Part shown: in pieces, positions 34,101 through 38,580 of the stretch
How the letters are laid out: each line of letters begins with the position of its first letter
Position numbering within the stretch: the stretch's first letter is position 1
From: G965205525 sp965205525
GTDB lineage: Bacteria; Pseudomonadota; Gammaproteobacteria; JABABF01
Assembly: GCA_965205525.1 (NCBI GenBank)
Contig: OZ242171.1
Span: forward strand, 744,001 to 808,000
Reading direction: 5' to 3'
DNA length: 64,000 nucleotides
Notes under the pieces: model-generated
What the model saw: only the letters and a program-made list of their open reading frames with translations
Told to the model about the DNA's origin: nothing
Database searches by the model: none
Position numbers and translations under genes: made by a program

Positions 34101-36101
34101 CAGCAGGATTGATGGTTCTGCCGACAAGACCCAGTCCCCCCCGGTCAGGGCATTTTCGTCGGCAAAGGTCACCGTAACCGATGTCTGCCCCTCCAGTAAT
34201 AACCCCATCACCGTCCGAGGCTGGACGCCTTCCTGGGTTGCCTGCAGGGTGACCTCCGCATTCCTTATCACGGGGACCATTCCCTCCGTGCTCACCCTGA
34301 TATTCAGAGCTGCTCCTTGCTGTGTTACGCCCGACAGGTTTGAAAGCCTGATAAGCGGCGGCGGTCTGACGGTCACCGCAAGGGTAGAACTTGCATCTGT
34401 GGGCAGGGTTGATGATTCTGCCGACAAGACCCAGTCACCCGCGGTCAGGGCATTTCCGCCGGCAAAGGTCGCTATAAATGATGTCTGCCCCTCCCGTAAT
34501 ACTCCCATCACCGTCCGGGGCTCGGTGCCTCCCTGGGTTGCCCGCAGGGTCACCTCTTCATTCGCCACCACGGGGTGTCCCTCCGTGCTCACCCTGATAT
34601 TCAGGTCTTCTCCTTGCTGTGTTACGCCCGACAGATTTGAAATCCTGATAAGCGGATCGCCGATGCGCAGTGTCGCCCGGGCCGTCAATGCATCTGCAAT
34701 ATTTTCCATATCTTCCGGCACCGATGCCGAAAATATCCACTCGCCCTGGCCGAGATCACGCCCCGAAAACACGGCCTCCGCCTGAGTGCCTGACGGCGTC
34801 AGAGTCGCCGCTGCCGTGCTGACCCGGCTGCCCTGCCGCGCCTGCACCGTCACGGTCAGGGCAGAGCCCAGCGCCCGCTCTGCTTTCACCATCACCCGCA
34901 CTTTCTGCCCCGCCGGCACCCGGGGGATTCCCAGCACCTGCCAGACGATTATTTGAGTTCCTTGTGTGTTGGCAAACACCAGACCGCCAGCGGGACTGAC
35001 CGCCACACCATACACGTCTTCACGCTCCCTGCTGACAAGGCTGACGGTACCGTTTCCATTTATTCGCAAAAGCAAAATTTGCAATGTACCGCCAACACGG
35101 CCACTGGCAATCAGTACTTCCTCGGTAGCGGCTATGTCTGCTAATTCTACGAAGCCTCCCTGCCCAATGTCTCCACTGAGCCCGCCTGCACTTTCAAGAT
35201 TCTCCTGTGCAGCATTCACTCTGTAAGCAGATAAGTAGTTCTGGCGATTAACTAAAGGGTTCGCTACAAACAGAAGACGGCCGGAGGGAGGGAGGGCTAT
35301 ATTTCTGGGCCGTCCTAGCCTCTGTTCGCTTCTAAGATTCCTCACAAGGGAGACCGTAGACGCTTCAGCATTCACACGCCAGATGCCGAGCGTACTGTCA
35401 CCCGATACTCTACCTTGGTCTGACCCGACAAATAGCAGACGGCCGTCCGGGGTCCCGGCGGCATCGGCAGCATGGGGAGAGGCATGCATACCGGTCTGAG
35501 TGAGGGTGCCGGTAGTGCCTATGCTCCACACACTGAGGGCCCCGCCGCCCCCGCTGCTTGTCACAAATAGCAGGCGGCCATCCGGGCTTGGCACGACATC
35601 ATAAGCATTAGCCAGCCCGCTGATGCGATTCCCTGCAGCATCTTCTCCTCCCTCTGTGTACTTTGCCACTTCCTCCAGTCTGCCTTCATCGGCATTCAGG
35701 CGAAAGACAGTGACCTGGTTATTTGATTCATTCGGCACAAACACAAGACTGCTGTCTGGGCTCACTGCCAGGCCGCGAGATGTGCCAGGACTCGCAGAAG
35801 ACATTCTTCGCGTGACAATGCCCCTGGCACTGTCTATCTCCCAGAGCTCTAAATTATTGCCGGCGTTAATCAGCCACCTGCCGTCTGGACTGACGGCAAG
35901 TCCTTCAAAACTGAAGCTAGATCCACTTGCTTCAGATTTCCCAACCAGGCGGAGCTCCCCTGACGGCACTCCCTGGTCCACCGAGAGGGTCAGCCTGGGT
36001 GCCTCCTGCGCCAGAACAGGGGCAGAGGCAAGCAGCAGCAGCGGCAGCAGTGCTATTCTTATCTGCCGCACCAGCCTGCCAAGTTTTGGCCTGTCAAACA
36101 T
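19137..36101 (-). CDS. Giant secreted beta-propeller/Ig-like protein with dockerin-like C-terminus (paralog B, 5654 aa)
   Basis: Complete frame. Residues 1-32 are a Sec signal peptide (MFDRPKLGRLVRQIR, hydrophobic core, cut near VLA-QE). Six seven-bladed propellers lie at about residues 34-389, 784-1165, 1360-1732, 1932-2289, 2487-2849 and 3874-4245. Each is followed at once by a linker Ig module starting GIPRVPAGQ and then one to three Ig-B modules (IRLSNLSGV...GADLNIRVS). Two blocks of different Ig-like modules (LSLQETAEPVVPAG onward) follow propellers 5 and 6. The last 700 residues hold a LLLERTGGSD module, three VTVG-type modules and a dockerin-like pair of calcium loops (5496-5566). The only cysteines I noticed are two near the C-terminus (DYLCGSARPDAC). 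No secretion partner is adjacent. Function is unknown: the fold suggests binding or adhesion, and lactonase catalysis is not supported. aat lies upstream in the same orientation and the paralog at 18885 lies downstream. Confidence 0.9.
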   Translation of the reverse strand: MFDRPKLGRLVRQIRIALLPLLLLASAPVLAQEAPRLTLSVDQGVPSGELRLVGKSEASGSSFSFEGLAVSPDGRWLINAGNNLELWEIDSARGIVTRRMSSASPGTSRGLAVSPDSSLVFVPNESNNQVTVFRLNADEGRLEEVAKYTEGGEDAAGNRISGLANAYDVVPSPDGRLLFVTSSGGGGALSVWSIGTTGTLTQTGMHASPHAADAAGTPDGRLLFVGSDQGRVSGDSTLGIWRVNAEASTVSLVRNLRSEQRLGRPRNIALPPSGRLLFVANPLVNRQNYLSAYRVNAAQENLESAGGLSGDIGQGGFVELADIAATEEVLIASGRVGGTLQILLLRINGNGTVSLVSREREDVYGVAVSPAGGLVFANTQGTQIIVWQVLGIPRVPAGQKVRVMVKAERALGSALTVTVQARQGSRVSTAAATLTPSGTQAEAVFSGRDLGQGEWIFSASVPEDMENIADALTARATLRIGDPLIRISNLSGVTQQGEDLNIRVSTEGHPVVANEEVTLRATQGGTEPRTVMGVLREGQTSFIATFAGGNALTAGDWVLSAESSTLPTDASSTLAVTVRPPPLIRLSNLSGVTQQGAALNIRVSTEGMVPVIRNAEVTLQATQEGVQPRTVMGLLLEGQTSVTVTFADENALTGGDWVLSAEPSILLGTDANSTLAVTVRPPPLIRLSNLSGVIPEGADLNIKVSAEGPPVLRDAQVTLQATQEGVQPRTVMGLLLEGQTSVTVTFADENALTGGDWVLSAEPSILLGTDANSTLAVTVIPPPPRLTLSVDQGVPSGELRLVRRSDASGSSSSQQGLAVSPDGRWLFNAGSNLEVWEIDSARGIVTQRMSSPRPASSPGLAVSPDSSLVFVPNSQDNQITVFRLNADNGRLAEVETYTEGGRDSAGNTVRGLINVWDVVPSPDGRLLFVTGRGGFLSGSLSVWSIDISGTLVQTDVHVSEGAADPEGLNRATGAAVTPDGRLLFVGSFGNKLERTLSIWRVDPEASAVSFVRTLSDRQRLDQPRTIVLHPSGRLLFVANFDTFLNDQVAIYRVNALQENLENVGGPRGIAIFSDITATEEVLIASHAFRASVERDPSLARISLLRINGDDTISLVSRQPTGALLPGVAASPAGGLVFSNSSDPFNDLVFPNEADGRLITVWQVLGIPRVPAGQEVRVMVNIEQAPDSLLTVMVQARQGGQVRTAAATLMPPGTQAEAVFSGSELGPGEWIFSASVSADREDAIDVSAARATLRIGRSVIRLSNLSGVILQGEGLNIRVSAEGTPVLEDAQVTLQAAQEGAQPRTVMGVLREGQTSVTVTFAGENALTGGDWVLSLLSAEPPILQTDANSTLAVTVISPLALSLSVDQGVPSGEFRLVMRSRETNPSRPGDQGLAVSPDGRWLINAATHLELWEIDSARGIVTQRMSFFHSISRPAGLAVSPDSSLVFVPDDAGNQITVFRLDADNGRLAEVETYTEGGRDSAGNTVRGLTDVWDVVPSPDGRLLFVTSGGNSQGGGGALSVWSISSAGTLTQTDVHISAGASDTEGLENAAGAAVTPDGRLLFVGSARAQRQTELDKSTLSIWRVNAEASTVSHVRTLNDRQRLARPRNIVLSPSGHLLFAMNVTPLNGGVDISVYSVKAAQKNLVPVDSVFDLERFFLDGSITATEEALIASSIASRDIAFFRINEDDTISRVSIEREGDGPFGVVASPAGGLVFSNSNNSLEFSFITVRQVLGIPRVPAGQEVRVMVNTEPAPGAALTVIVQAQQGSRVRTAAATLMPEDTQAEAVFSGSDLGQGEWVFSASVPTDMENVLNVSAVRTALRIAAPFIRISNLSGRIPERADLNVRVSTEGMIPVIGNVEVTLQATQEGAQPRMVMGLLREGQTSVTVTFARLSALTAGDWVLSLLSAEPPILLGTDANSSLAVTIGPPLPRLTLSVDQGVPSGDLRLVRISTASGTSRSLEGLAVSPDGRWLFNAGSNLEVWEIDSARGIVTQSTTSTKTGSSRGLAVSPDSRFVFVPDNVNGTITAFRLDADDGRLEEVETYTEGGRDAAENEISGLTDVWDVVPSPNSRLLFITSGGESETAGGALSVWRINPSGTLVQTDVHLSAGASNTEGLNRAAGAAVTPDGRLLFVGAEAPGSGTLSIWRVNAEASTVSHVRNLFDSQRLTRPRAIALPPSGHLLFAMNYQTNDYLSVYSVNAAQEGLTSVAPVLMGRFLDDITATEEALIASDNNAAQISLLRINENDTVSPVSRQDAGDSLYGVVASPAGGLVFSNSANGRFITVWQVLGIPRVTAGQEVRVTVNAEPAPDSLLTMIVQARQGGRISTAAATLGPSDTQADAVFPGSALGQGEWVFSVSVLTDADTENIVDVLAARATLRIGIPFIRISNLSGVIPEGADLNIRVSVEGNPVREDAEVTLRAIQEGAQPRTVMGVITEGQTSVTVTFADEKALTQGVWIVSAETSSTLLQTDANSTLAVTVGPLPPKLTLSVDQGVPSGDLRLVRRSTASGTSISRQGLAVSPDGRWLFNAGNNLEVWEIDIARGIVTQRMSAPKPGLSRGLAVSRDSSLVFVPDNENNQITVWRLNADNGRLAEVETYTEGGQDSAGNTVRGLINVWDVVPSPDGRLLFVTSGGGVSFGNSPGGALSVWSINSTSTLTQTDVHISAGASDTEGLNQAAGAAVTPDGRLLFVGSYYENQLDQSTLSIWRVNAEAATVSFVRTLRDPQRLRQPRTIALRPSGRLLFVMNYRSSNYLSVYSVNAAQENLVSVGPGLSGDPLLEDIAATEEVLIASNFSLAQISLLRINENDTVSPVSRQDAEDALHGVVASPAGSLVFSNSNDGRFITVWQVQGIPRVPAGQDVRVMVNAERAPGSALTVMVWARQGSRVSMAAATLMPRDTRAEAVFSGSALGQGEWMFSASVPADMENLADASAARATLRIDGPLIRLSNLSGLLPAGADLDIRVSTEGTPVLQDTEVTLQAAQEGAQPRTVMGLLQEEQTSVTVTFAGEKALTEGDWILSAEPSILFRTDANSTLAVTVGPPLLIRLSNLSGVIQQGADLNIRVSVEDPVLRDAEVTLRAAQEGAQPRTVMGIITGGQTSVTVTFAGENALTEGDWILSAEPSLLFRTDVNSTLAVTVRPPPLIRLSNLSGAILQGADLNIRVSAEGPPVLRDAEVTLRAAREGAQPRTATGLLREGQTSVTVTFAGRESLTEGDWVLFAEPSILLGTDANSTLAVTVGPPLPRLTLSLQETAEPVVPAGSALGITVMADRPLVQDLTVTVQAVRTAAAPATVVTAAVTIRLLAAEQMGNALFEGENALPPGQWVLTIADFIPEDSAEASTQQLQVRVGSSALGLSAPMGLFQGQDAVIEVNTEVALGVEVRVMVMATHASTPTTTASAAAVLEPSALAAEARFPANMLSLVREGTWNFEITAATPSVLITDTEAFPLVDFTETTATLIVTEEPTLLLELPPQPVDPAQPVSIRLQKSTTISEELTVDITAMRPFGGMTLTSTAMATLSPSDTTAAAVFGPGELSAGRWTLTASVRPPETVPIFPPTVTMTVRPPLLRLQRLGPASVAAGTRVTVRVEAEAMPEDEGLGVRVIARQAMRADRERSAVLGSQSDFSADVEFTSLPPGEWLLTAEAERPDAFRTEGARDTVTVEPAVLTLTPVLERVPAGESARLILGSVVPLGVAVNVTVVAEPVSLSSSLMTAVNLDEASTSAMVVYDPGELAPGIWNFNVQVMDAAVRMVANVSMATATLRIAAPLIRLANLSGEILQGAELNIRVSTEGMVPVAGDAEVTLRAMLQEGTQQRIVTGRLLEGQTSVTVTFAGEEALTGGDWTVSAETASTLLQTDVNISSLTVRVFLPPLRLTLSVDQGVPSGELRLVRLSVASESSSSEDGFAVSPDGRWLINAGRNLELWEIDSVRGIVTQRMSSPQSDSSRGLAVSPDSRFVFVTDKASTGTITVWRLNADDGTLAEVAQYTEGGEDAAENTVRGLTSVWDAVLSPDGRLLFVTSRGVSDTAGGALSVWSVNPSGTLVQTDVHLSAGALDTEGLNRAAGAAVTPDGRLLFVASFYGFRSLDSSTLGIWRVNAETSSVSFVRILSDRQRLARPRSIAFAPSGRLLFVSNQVRVEAATGTLSVYRVRVNAEEEDLASLASYGGDSFVDGNAAGLAATREVLAVTESRDGVSLWQRNDDGTLRFVSRHAAVTPIGVAASPAGGLIFSSSFDESAGISVWQVQGIPRVLAGQEVRVMVSAEPAPGSALTVMVQARQGSLVRTAAATLMPPAAQAEAVFSGSDLGYGEWIFSASVPADRADRVDRTALSAARATLRIGGPPIRISNLSGEILQGADLNIRVSTEGMVPVTGDAEVTLRAMLQEGAQQRAVTGILLEGQTSVTVTFAGENALTGGDWVLSAESPVLQTAANSTLAVTVIPLPLLTLSLQETAEPVVPAGSTLGITVMADRPLMQDLTVAVQAVRTVTAPPTVTTATVTTQLFAGEEMGNALFEGENALPPGQWVLTIAELIPEDSAEASPQELQVRVGPSALGLSAPMDLLQGQEAVIEVDTEVALGVEVRVIVMATHASAPTITASAAAVLEPSALAAEARFPANMLSLVREGTWNFEITAATPSVLITDTEAFPLVDFTGTTATLQVTVPVEPTLLLELPPQPVDPAQPVSIRLQKSAPISERLTVDITAMRPFGGMTLTRMATAMLSSSDTTAAAVFGPGALSAGRWTLTASVRPPGTVPIIPPTATMTVRPPLLRLQRLGPASVAAGTQVIVRVAAEAMPEDEGLGVRVIARQAMRADRERSAVLGSQSNFSADVEFTSLPPGEWMLTAEAERPDAFRTENARDTVTVEPAVLTLTPVLERVPAGEPARLILGSAVPLGVAVNLNVVAEPVSPLFSQQMTAVNLDEASTSTTVVYDPGELAPGIWNFNVQVIDAAVRMVADVSMATATLRIAAPLVRLANLSGEILQGAELNIRVRTEGMIPVAGDAEVTLRATLQEGTQQRTVTGRLLEGQTSVTVTFADENALTEGDWTVSAETASTLLQTDANLSSLTVIVGPQPRLLLERTGGSDIVALDETITLTLRLMPALSTTVMVTVAVTDEGSNTISEQQEALSSSLQLTFSASDLGTGRRLFTARGPAGVLEDSGAEVTVQVQEQRTITLGIDAPRSVTVGSTFEVTVGAPLPAGTTVRVAVELSSVPQEIITLSSANPIATLELTAPGTAASSPPLSLSAAPVADGIEVADPNALILTVNPSARDVRVDALRAELFLMTSVSNVPAASTFAIMVGVTVTEAAGAEIELPAETAVAVTVRFGDFESMVVSLTREMSERSVIVDVPAALAGSNLRLRADGVATGPLSVVVIGSSLQLSVDAFPVVLNLDVPDTANAPVFQGVMFPVRASADDLPQGSTLVVAVSLTGEASAATQSVSLTADTPSAVVMFEAPVTAAVVTTYTVTTDSEMMGAAVLAVTEAEPAMIFITRVNADLSGDEVFDEDDVILMTRALLTENFAARSEGFGLAGLSPIPDEQRNELQSQFDAFADVADISGNGILDAVDAIFLLRNLNATADSLRNQVNSGNNPFDYLCGSARPDACTGIESPHANITGAEGIQYEIIGERLETLRNVPQPPVLPPETSQSRSRWEI
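19405..19617 (-). other. Dockerin-like duplicated Ca-binding loop pair in paralog B
   Basis: Residues about 5496-5507 read DLSGDEVFDEDD and are followed by VILMTRALL. Residues about 5555-5566 read DISGNGILDAVD and are followed by AIFLLRNLN. Both match the D-x-S/N-G-D/N-x-x-x-x-x-D loop plus hydrophobic helix of type I dockerin F-hand segments. The two segments are about 50 residues apart, wider than in cellulosomal dockerins. About 90 residues follow, including the only cysteine pair. Calcium binding and a cohesin-type partner are inferred from this pattern. Confidence 0.65.
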
Positions 36102-36130
36102 AAACGTCTGTGCCGCAGCAGAAGGAATTC

Positions 36131-36155
36131 AAGCAGGACTGCAGGCCACCTGCTT
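36131..36155 (-). promoter_or_regulatory. Conserved leader hairpin upstream of paralog B
   Basis: AAGCAGG at 36131-36137 pairs perfectly with CCTGCTT at 36149-36155 around an 11-nt loop. It lies between the poly-G tract and the ATG. In the paralog A leader the central five pairs and the 11-nt loop length are kept although loop bases differ. It could affect mRNA stability or translation; this is inferred. Confidence 0.45.
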
Positions 36156-36169
36156 CGGGTATTTTAGTA

Positions 36170-36182
36170 CCCCCCCCCCCCC
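36170..36182 (-). repeat. Homopolymer tract of 13 G (minus strand) in the leader of paralog B
   Basis: The plus strand reads 13 consecutive C, so the coding-strand leader has 13 G, ending 68 nt before the ATG at 36101. The matching place before paralog A has 8 G. Runs of this length in promoters or leaders of bacterial surface genes commonly vary by slipped-strand mispairing. That this one varies is inferred. Confidence 0.9.
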
Positions 36183-36265
36183 TTGCCAGTGTCAGGATGC
36201 ACAGATAAGAACGCAGGCAAGAAATAGATCGCACAGCGGGTTCCTGAGCATGAAAACAGAGGCTG

Positions 36266-36291
36266 ATTATACAAGGCAAGGGCAGTATCAA
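36266..36291 (-). promoter_or_regulatory. Putative promoter of paralog B with flanking direct repeats
   Basis: On the minus strand a perfect TATAAT lies at 36271-36266 and TTGATA at 36291-36286, separated by only 14 nt, short of the usual 17. An 11-bp direct repeat, CCCTTGCCTTG, occurs at 36305-36295 and 36282-36272, 23 bp apart, with the second copy touching the -10 box. An activator or repressor site is plausible. The predicted leader would be about 160 nt and would contain the poly-G run. An alternative promoter using the poly-G run as spacer (CTGACA upstream, TACTAAAAT downstream) cannot be excluded. Confidence 0.45.
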
Positions 36292-36324
36292 GCGCAAGGC
36301 AAGGGTCTGCTTAAAGCGGCGGTC

Positions 36325-36338
36325 GGAAGAATTCTTCC
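36325..36338. promoter_or_regulatory. 14-bp perfect palindrome upstream of the paralog B promoter
   Basis: GGAAGAATTCTTCC is fully self-complementary and lies about 35 bp upstream of the putative -35 box. It has no counterpart upstream of paralog A, where this position falls inside paralog B coding sequence. It could be an operator. Confidence 0.3.
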
Positions 36339-36408
36339 TTCTGCAATCCGGGGGCGGGCCGAGAGCCTTGCACTTGCGGCATAGCTTGCCCCCGGCCCGC
36401 GCAGCTGG

Positions 36409-37134
36409 TCATCCAATTTTCCCGTCAGCGCAGTCAGCGGGCAGCTGTATTTCCCTCCATGGGCCTTCGCGTCCGGGCTGCTTTAGGTGACGGCCTAAGC
36501 GGTCTAAGAATTCTTGGCGGGAGATTTCTACCGCTCCCATGGATGCCAGATGGGGATTGGATACCTGGCAGTCAATCAGGGTGATGCCCCATGCCTCCAT
36601 TTGCCGGCATAGGCAGACCAGTGCCACCTTGGAGGCGTCGGGAACCTTGCTAAACATGGATTCACCGAAAAAACAGCCGCCGAGAGCAAGGCCGTACAGC
36701 CCGCCCGCCAGCTCCTCTCCCCGCCACACCTCTACGCTGTGGGCCAGCCCCCGCTGATGCAGGCGTTCAAAACTTTGGCGCAGCTCATCGCTGATCCAGG
36801 TGGCGGTGCGGCCCGCGGCGGCGCAGTTCTGCACCACTTCGGCAAAGGCGGTGTCGGCGGTTACTTGAAAATCTCCCCGCCGCAACCGCCGCCAGAGGGA
36901 GCGGGAGATATGGACACATGCGGGAAACAGCACCATGCGCGGGTCGGGAGACCACCAGAGTATGGGCTCTCCCTGACTGTACCAAGGAAAAATTCCCTGC
37001 CGATAGGCGGCTAGCAGGGTGTCTGGTTCGGTGTCGCCGCCGATTGCCAATAGCCCGTTGGGCTTCTTGAGCGCAGACTCTCCCGGAGGGAACTCCCGAC
37101 AGCCCGGTGATAGTCGGGTGATTACGCCTGACAT
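36409..37134 (-). CDS. aat: Leucyl/phenylalanyl-tRNA--protein transferase
   Basis: 241 aa, close to the E. coli enzyme (about 234). It transfers Leu or Phe from aminoacyl-tRNA to N-terminal Arg or Lys of proteins, making N-degrons for ClpS/ClpAP in the cytosol. Diagnostic segments are PNGLLAIGGD, GIFPWYSQGEPILWWSPDPR, SVEVWRGEELAGGLYG, FFGESMFS with ASK, and the LIDCQVSNPHLASMGA stretch holding the catalytic Asp and Gln. The ATG at 37134 aligns with the family start and has no Shine-Dalgarno motif. gltA ends 98 nt upstream on the same strand; the giant paralog B follows downstream. Confidence 0.95.
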   Translation of the reverse strand: MSGVITRLSPGCREFPPGESALKKPNGLLAIGGDTEPDTLLAAYRQGIFPWYSQGEPILWWSPDPRMVLFPACVHISRSLWRRLRRGDFQVTADTAFAEVVQNCAAAGRTATWISDELRQSFERLHQRGLAHSVEVWRGEELAGGLYGLALGGCFFGESMFSKVPDASKVALVCLCRQMEAWGITLIDCQVSNPHLASMGAVEISRQEFLDRLGRHLKQPGREGPWREIQLPADCADGKIG

Positions 37135-37232
37135 ACTGCCGTTATCTAGCGGCGGGCAACCTCCACCACCGACAGATGACTTCTTTGTGCGCAGTCTGTC
37201 GCATCGTGCTTTATTGTCATGTCCTGCTCTCG

Positions 37233-38525
37233 CTAGTTTCCTCCGCCCCGTTTTTTAATCGGCGTGTAGTCTCTTTGAGCGGGGCCGGTATAAAGCTGAC
37301 GGGGGCGGCCGATGCGGTACCCGTTGCTCACCATTTCGTTCCAGTGTGCCACCCAGCCCGGGGTGCGGCCGATGGCGAAGATGACAGTGAACATATTGGT
37401 GGGAATGCCGATGGCTTTGAGGATGATGCCGGAATAAAAATCTACATTGGGATAAAGCTTCTTCTCAACAAAGTACTTGTCTTCAAGGGCAATTTTTTCC
37501 AGCTTGCCAGCGATCTTAAGCAGGGGGTCATCCACGCCCAGCGCTTCTAGCACCTCGTCGCAGGTTTGCTTCATGACCTTGGCCCGGGGGTCGTAGTTTT
37601 TGTACACCCGGTGGCCGAAGCCCATCAGACGGAAAGGATCGTCGCGGTCTTTGGCCCGCGCAATGAATTGGTTGATGTTTTTTTCATCGCCGATCTCCTG
37701 CAGCATATTCAGCACCGCCTCGTTGGCGCCGCCGTGGGCGGGGCCCCACAGGGTAGCGATGCCGGCGGCAATGCAGGCGAAGGGATTAGCGCCGGAAGAT
37801 CCGGCCATCCGCACGGTGGAGGTGGATGCATTCTGCTCGTGATCGGCGTGCAATAGAAAGATGCGATCCATGGCGCGGGCCAGCACTGGGTTGATGGCGG
37901 TGGGCTCGCAGGGAGTGCCGAACATCATGTGCAGGAAGTTCTCCGCATAGTCCAAGCTGTTATCCGGATACATGAAGGGCTGACCGATAGAATGCTTGTA
38001 GCTCATCGCTGCCAAGGTGGGTATCTTGGCAATCAGCCGCAGCGCTGCCGTGGTTCGGTGCTCGGCATCTGCGATATCCAGGGAGTCGTGATAGAAGGCG
38101 GCCAGCGCTCCAGTGGCGCTGCACAGCATCGCCATCGGGTGGGCATCCGCATGAAAGCCCCGAAAGAAATGCACCATGTGCTCGTGCACCATGGTGTGGT
38201 ACTTGATGTCCTGGCAGAAAGCGTCCCGCTCCGTTTGGCTCGGCAGCTCGCCGTGCAGCAGCAGGTAACAGGTTTCCAAGTGGTTTGAATGCAGAGCCAG
38301 CTGTTCAATAGGGTAGCCCTGGTGCAGCAGCACACCCTGGTCGCCGTCTATGTAGGTGATCCCTGAGGCGCAGGAGGCGGTAAAAGCGAAGCCCGGGTCG
38401 TAGGTGAAAAAGTTATGCTGGCCGATGCCGCTGATATCCATGACCTGGGGACCGATGGTGCCGTCCAGCAATGGCAGATCAATTTTCTGTCCGCCGAATT
38501 CCAAAGAAGCTGCCTTTTTGCTCAT
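37233..38525 (-). CDS. gltA: Citrate synthase (type II)
   Basis: 430 aa, the usual length of the hexameric NADH-regulated type. It condenses oxaloacetate and acetyl-CoA to citrate as the entry step of the TCA cycle. Visible hallmarks are GYPIEQLALHS, MSYKHSIGQPFMYPDNSLDY, GPAHGGANEAV (catalytic His), MGFGHRVYKNYDPRA (second His) and VDFYSGIILKAIG (catalytic Asp). The ATG at 38525 lies 55 nt after the rnfE stop; whether it shares that transcript is unclear. No terminator is visible in the 98-nt gap to aat. Confidence 0.97.
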   Translation of the reverse strand: MSKKAASLEFGGQKIDLPLLDGTIGPQVMDISGIGQHNFFTYDPGFAFTASCASGITYIDGDQGVLLHQGYPIEQLALHSNHLETCYLLLHGELPSQTERDAFCQDIKYHTMVHEHMVHFFRGFHADAHPMAMLCSATGALAAFYHDSLDIADAEHRTTAALRLIAKIPTLAAMSYKHSIGQPFMYPDNSLDYAENFLHMMFGTPCEPTAINPVLARAMDRIFLLHADHEQNASTSTVRMAGSSGANPFACIAAGIATLWGPAHGGANEAVLNMLQEIGDEKNINQFIARAKDRDDPFRLMGFGHRVYKNYDPRAKVMKQTCDEVLEALGVDDPLLKIAGKLEKIALEDKYFVEKKLYPNVDFYSGIILKAIGIPTNMFTVIFAIGRTPGWVAHWNEMVSNGYRIGRPRQLYTGPAQRDYTPIKKRGGGN

Positions 38526-38580
38526 AGTGCTTTGTGCTCTTTTATCCTGTCCACCGGCTGTCGATTCTAGCAGAAGCCCC

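Larger units (their letters stand above)
36102..36408 (-). other. Intergenic leader of paralog B (307 nt)
   Basis: No gene seen between aat and paralog B. It contains a 14-bp perfect palindrome (36325-36338), the direct-repeat promoter, the 13-G tract, and a leader hairpin just before the coding region. No Shine-Dalgarno sequence precedes the ATG at 36101. Confidence 0.7.

Noticed and set aside
34935..36000. Reading the propellers as active 6-phosphogluconolactonase-type enzymes
   Set aside because: Only the repeated blade pattern matches; no catalytic site was recognised, and the proteins are secreted and multi-copy, so a binding fold is the safer reading.
36348..36395. Terminator after aat (CCGGGGGC pairing with GCCCCCGG)
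   Set aside because: The stem is perfect, but the loop is 32 nt and there is no U tract, so it is not a convincing intrinsic terminator.
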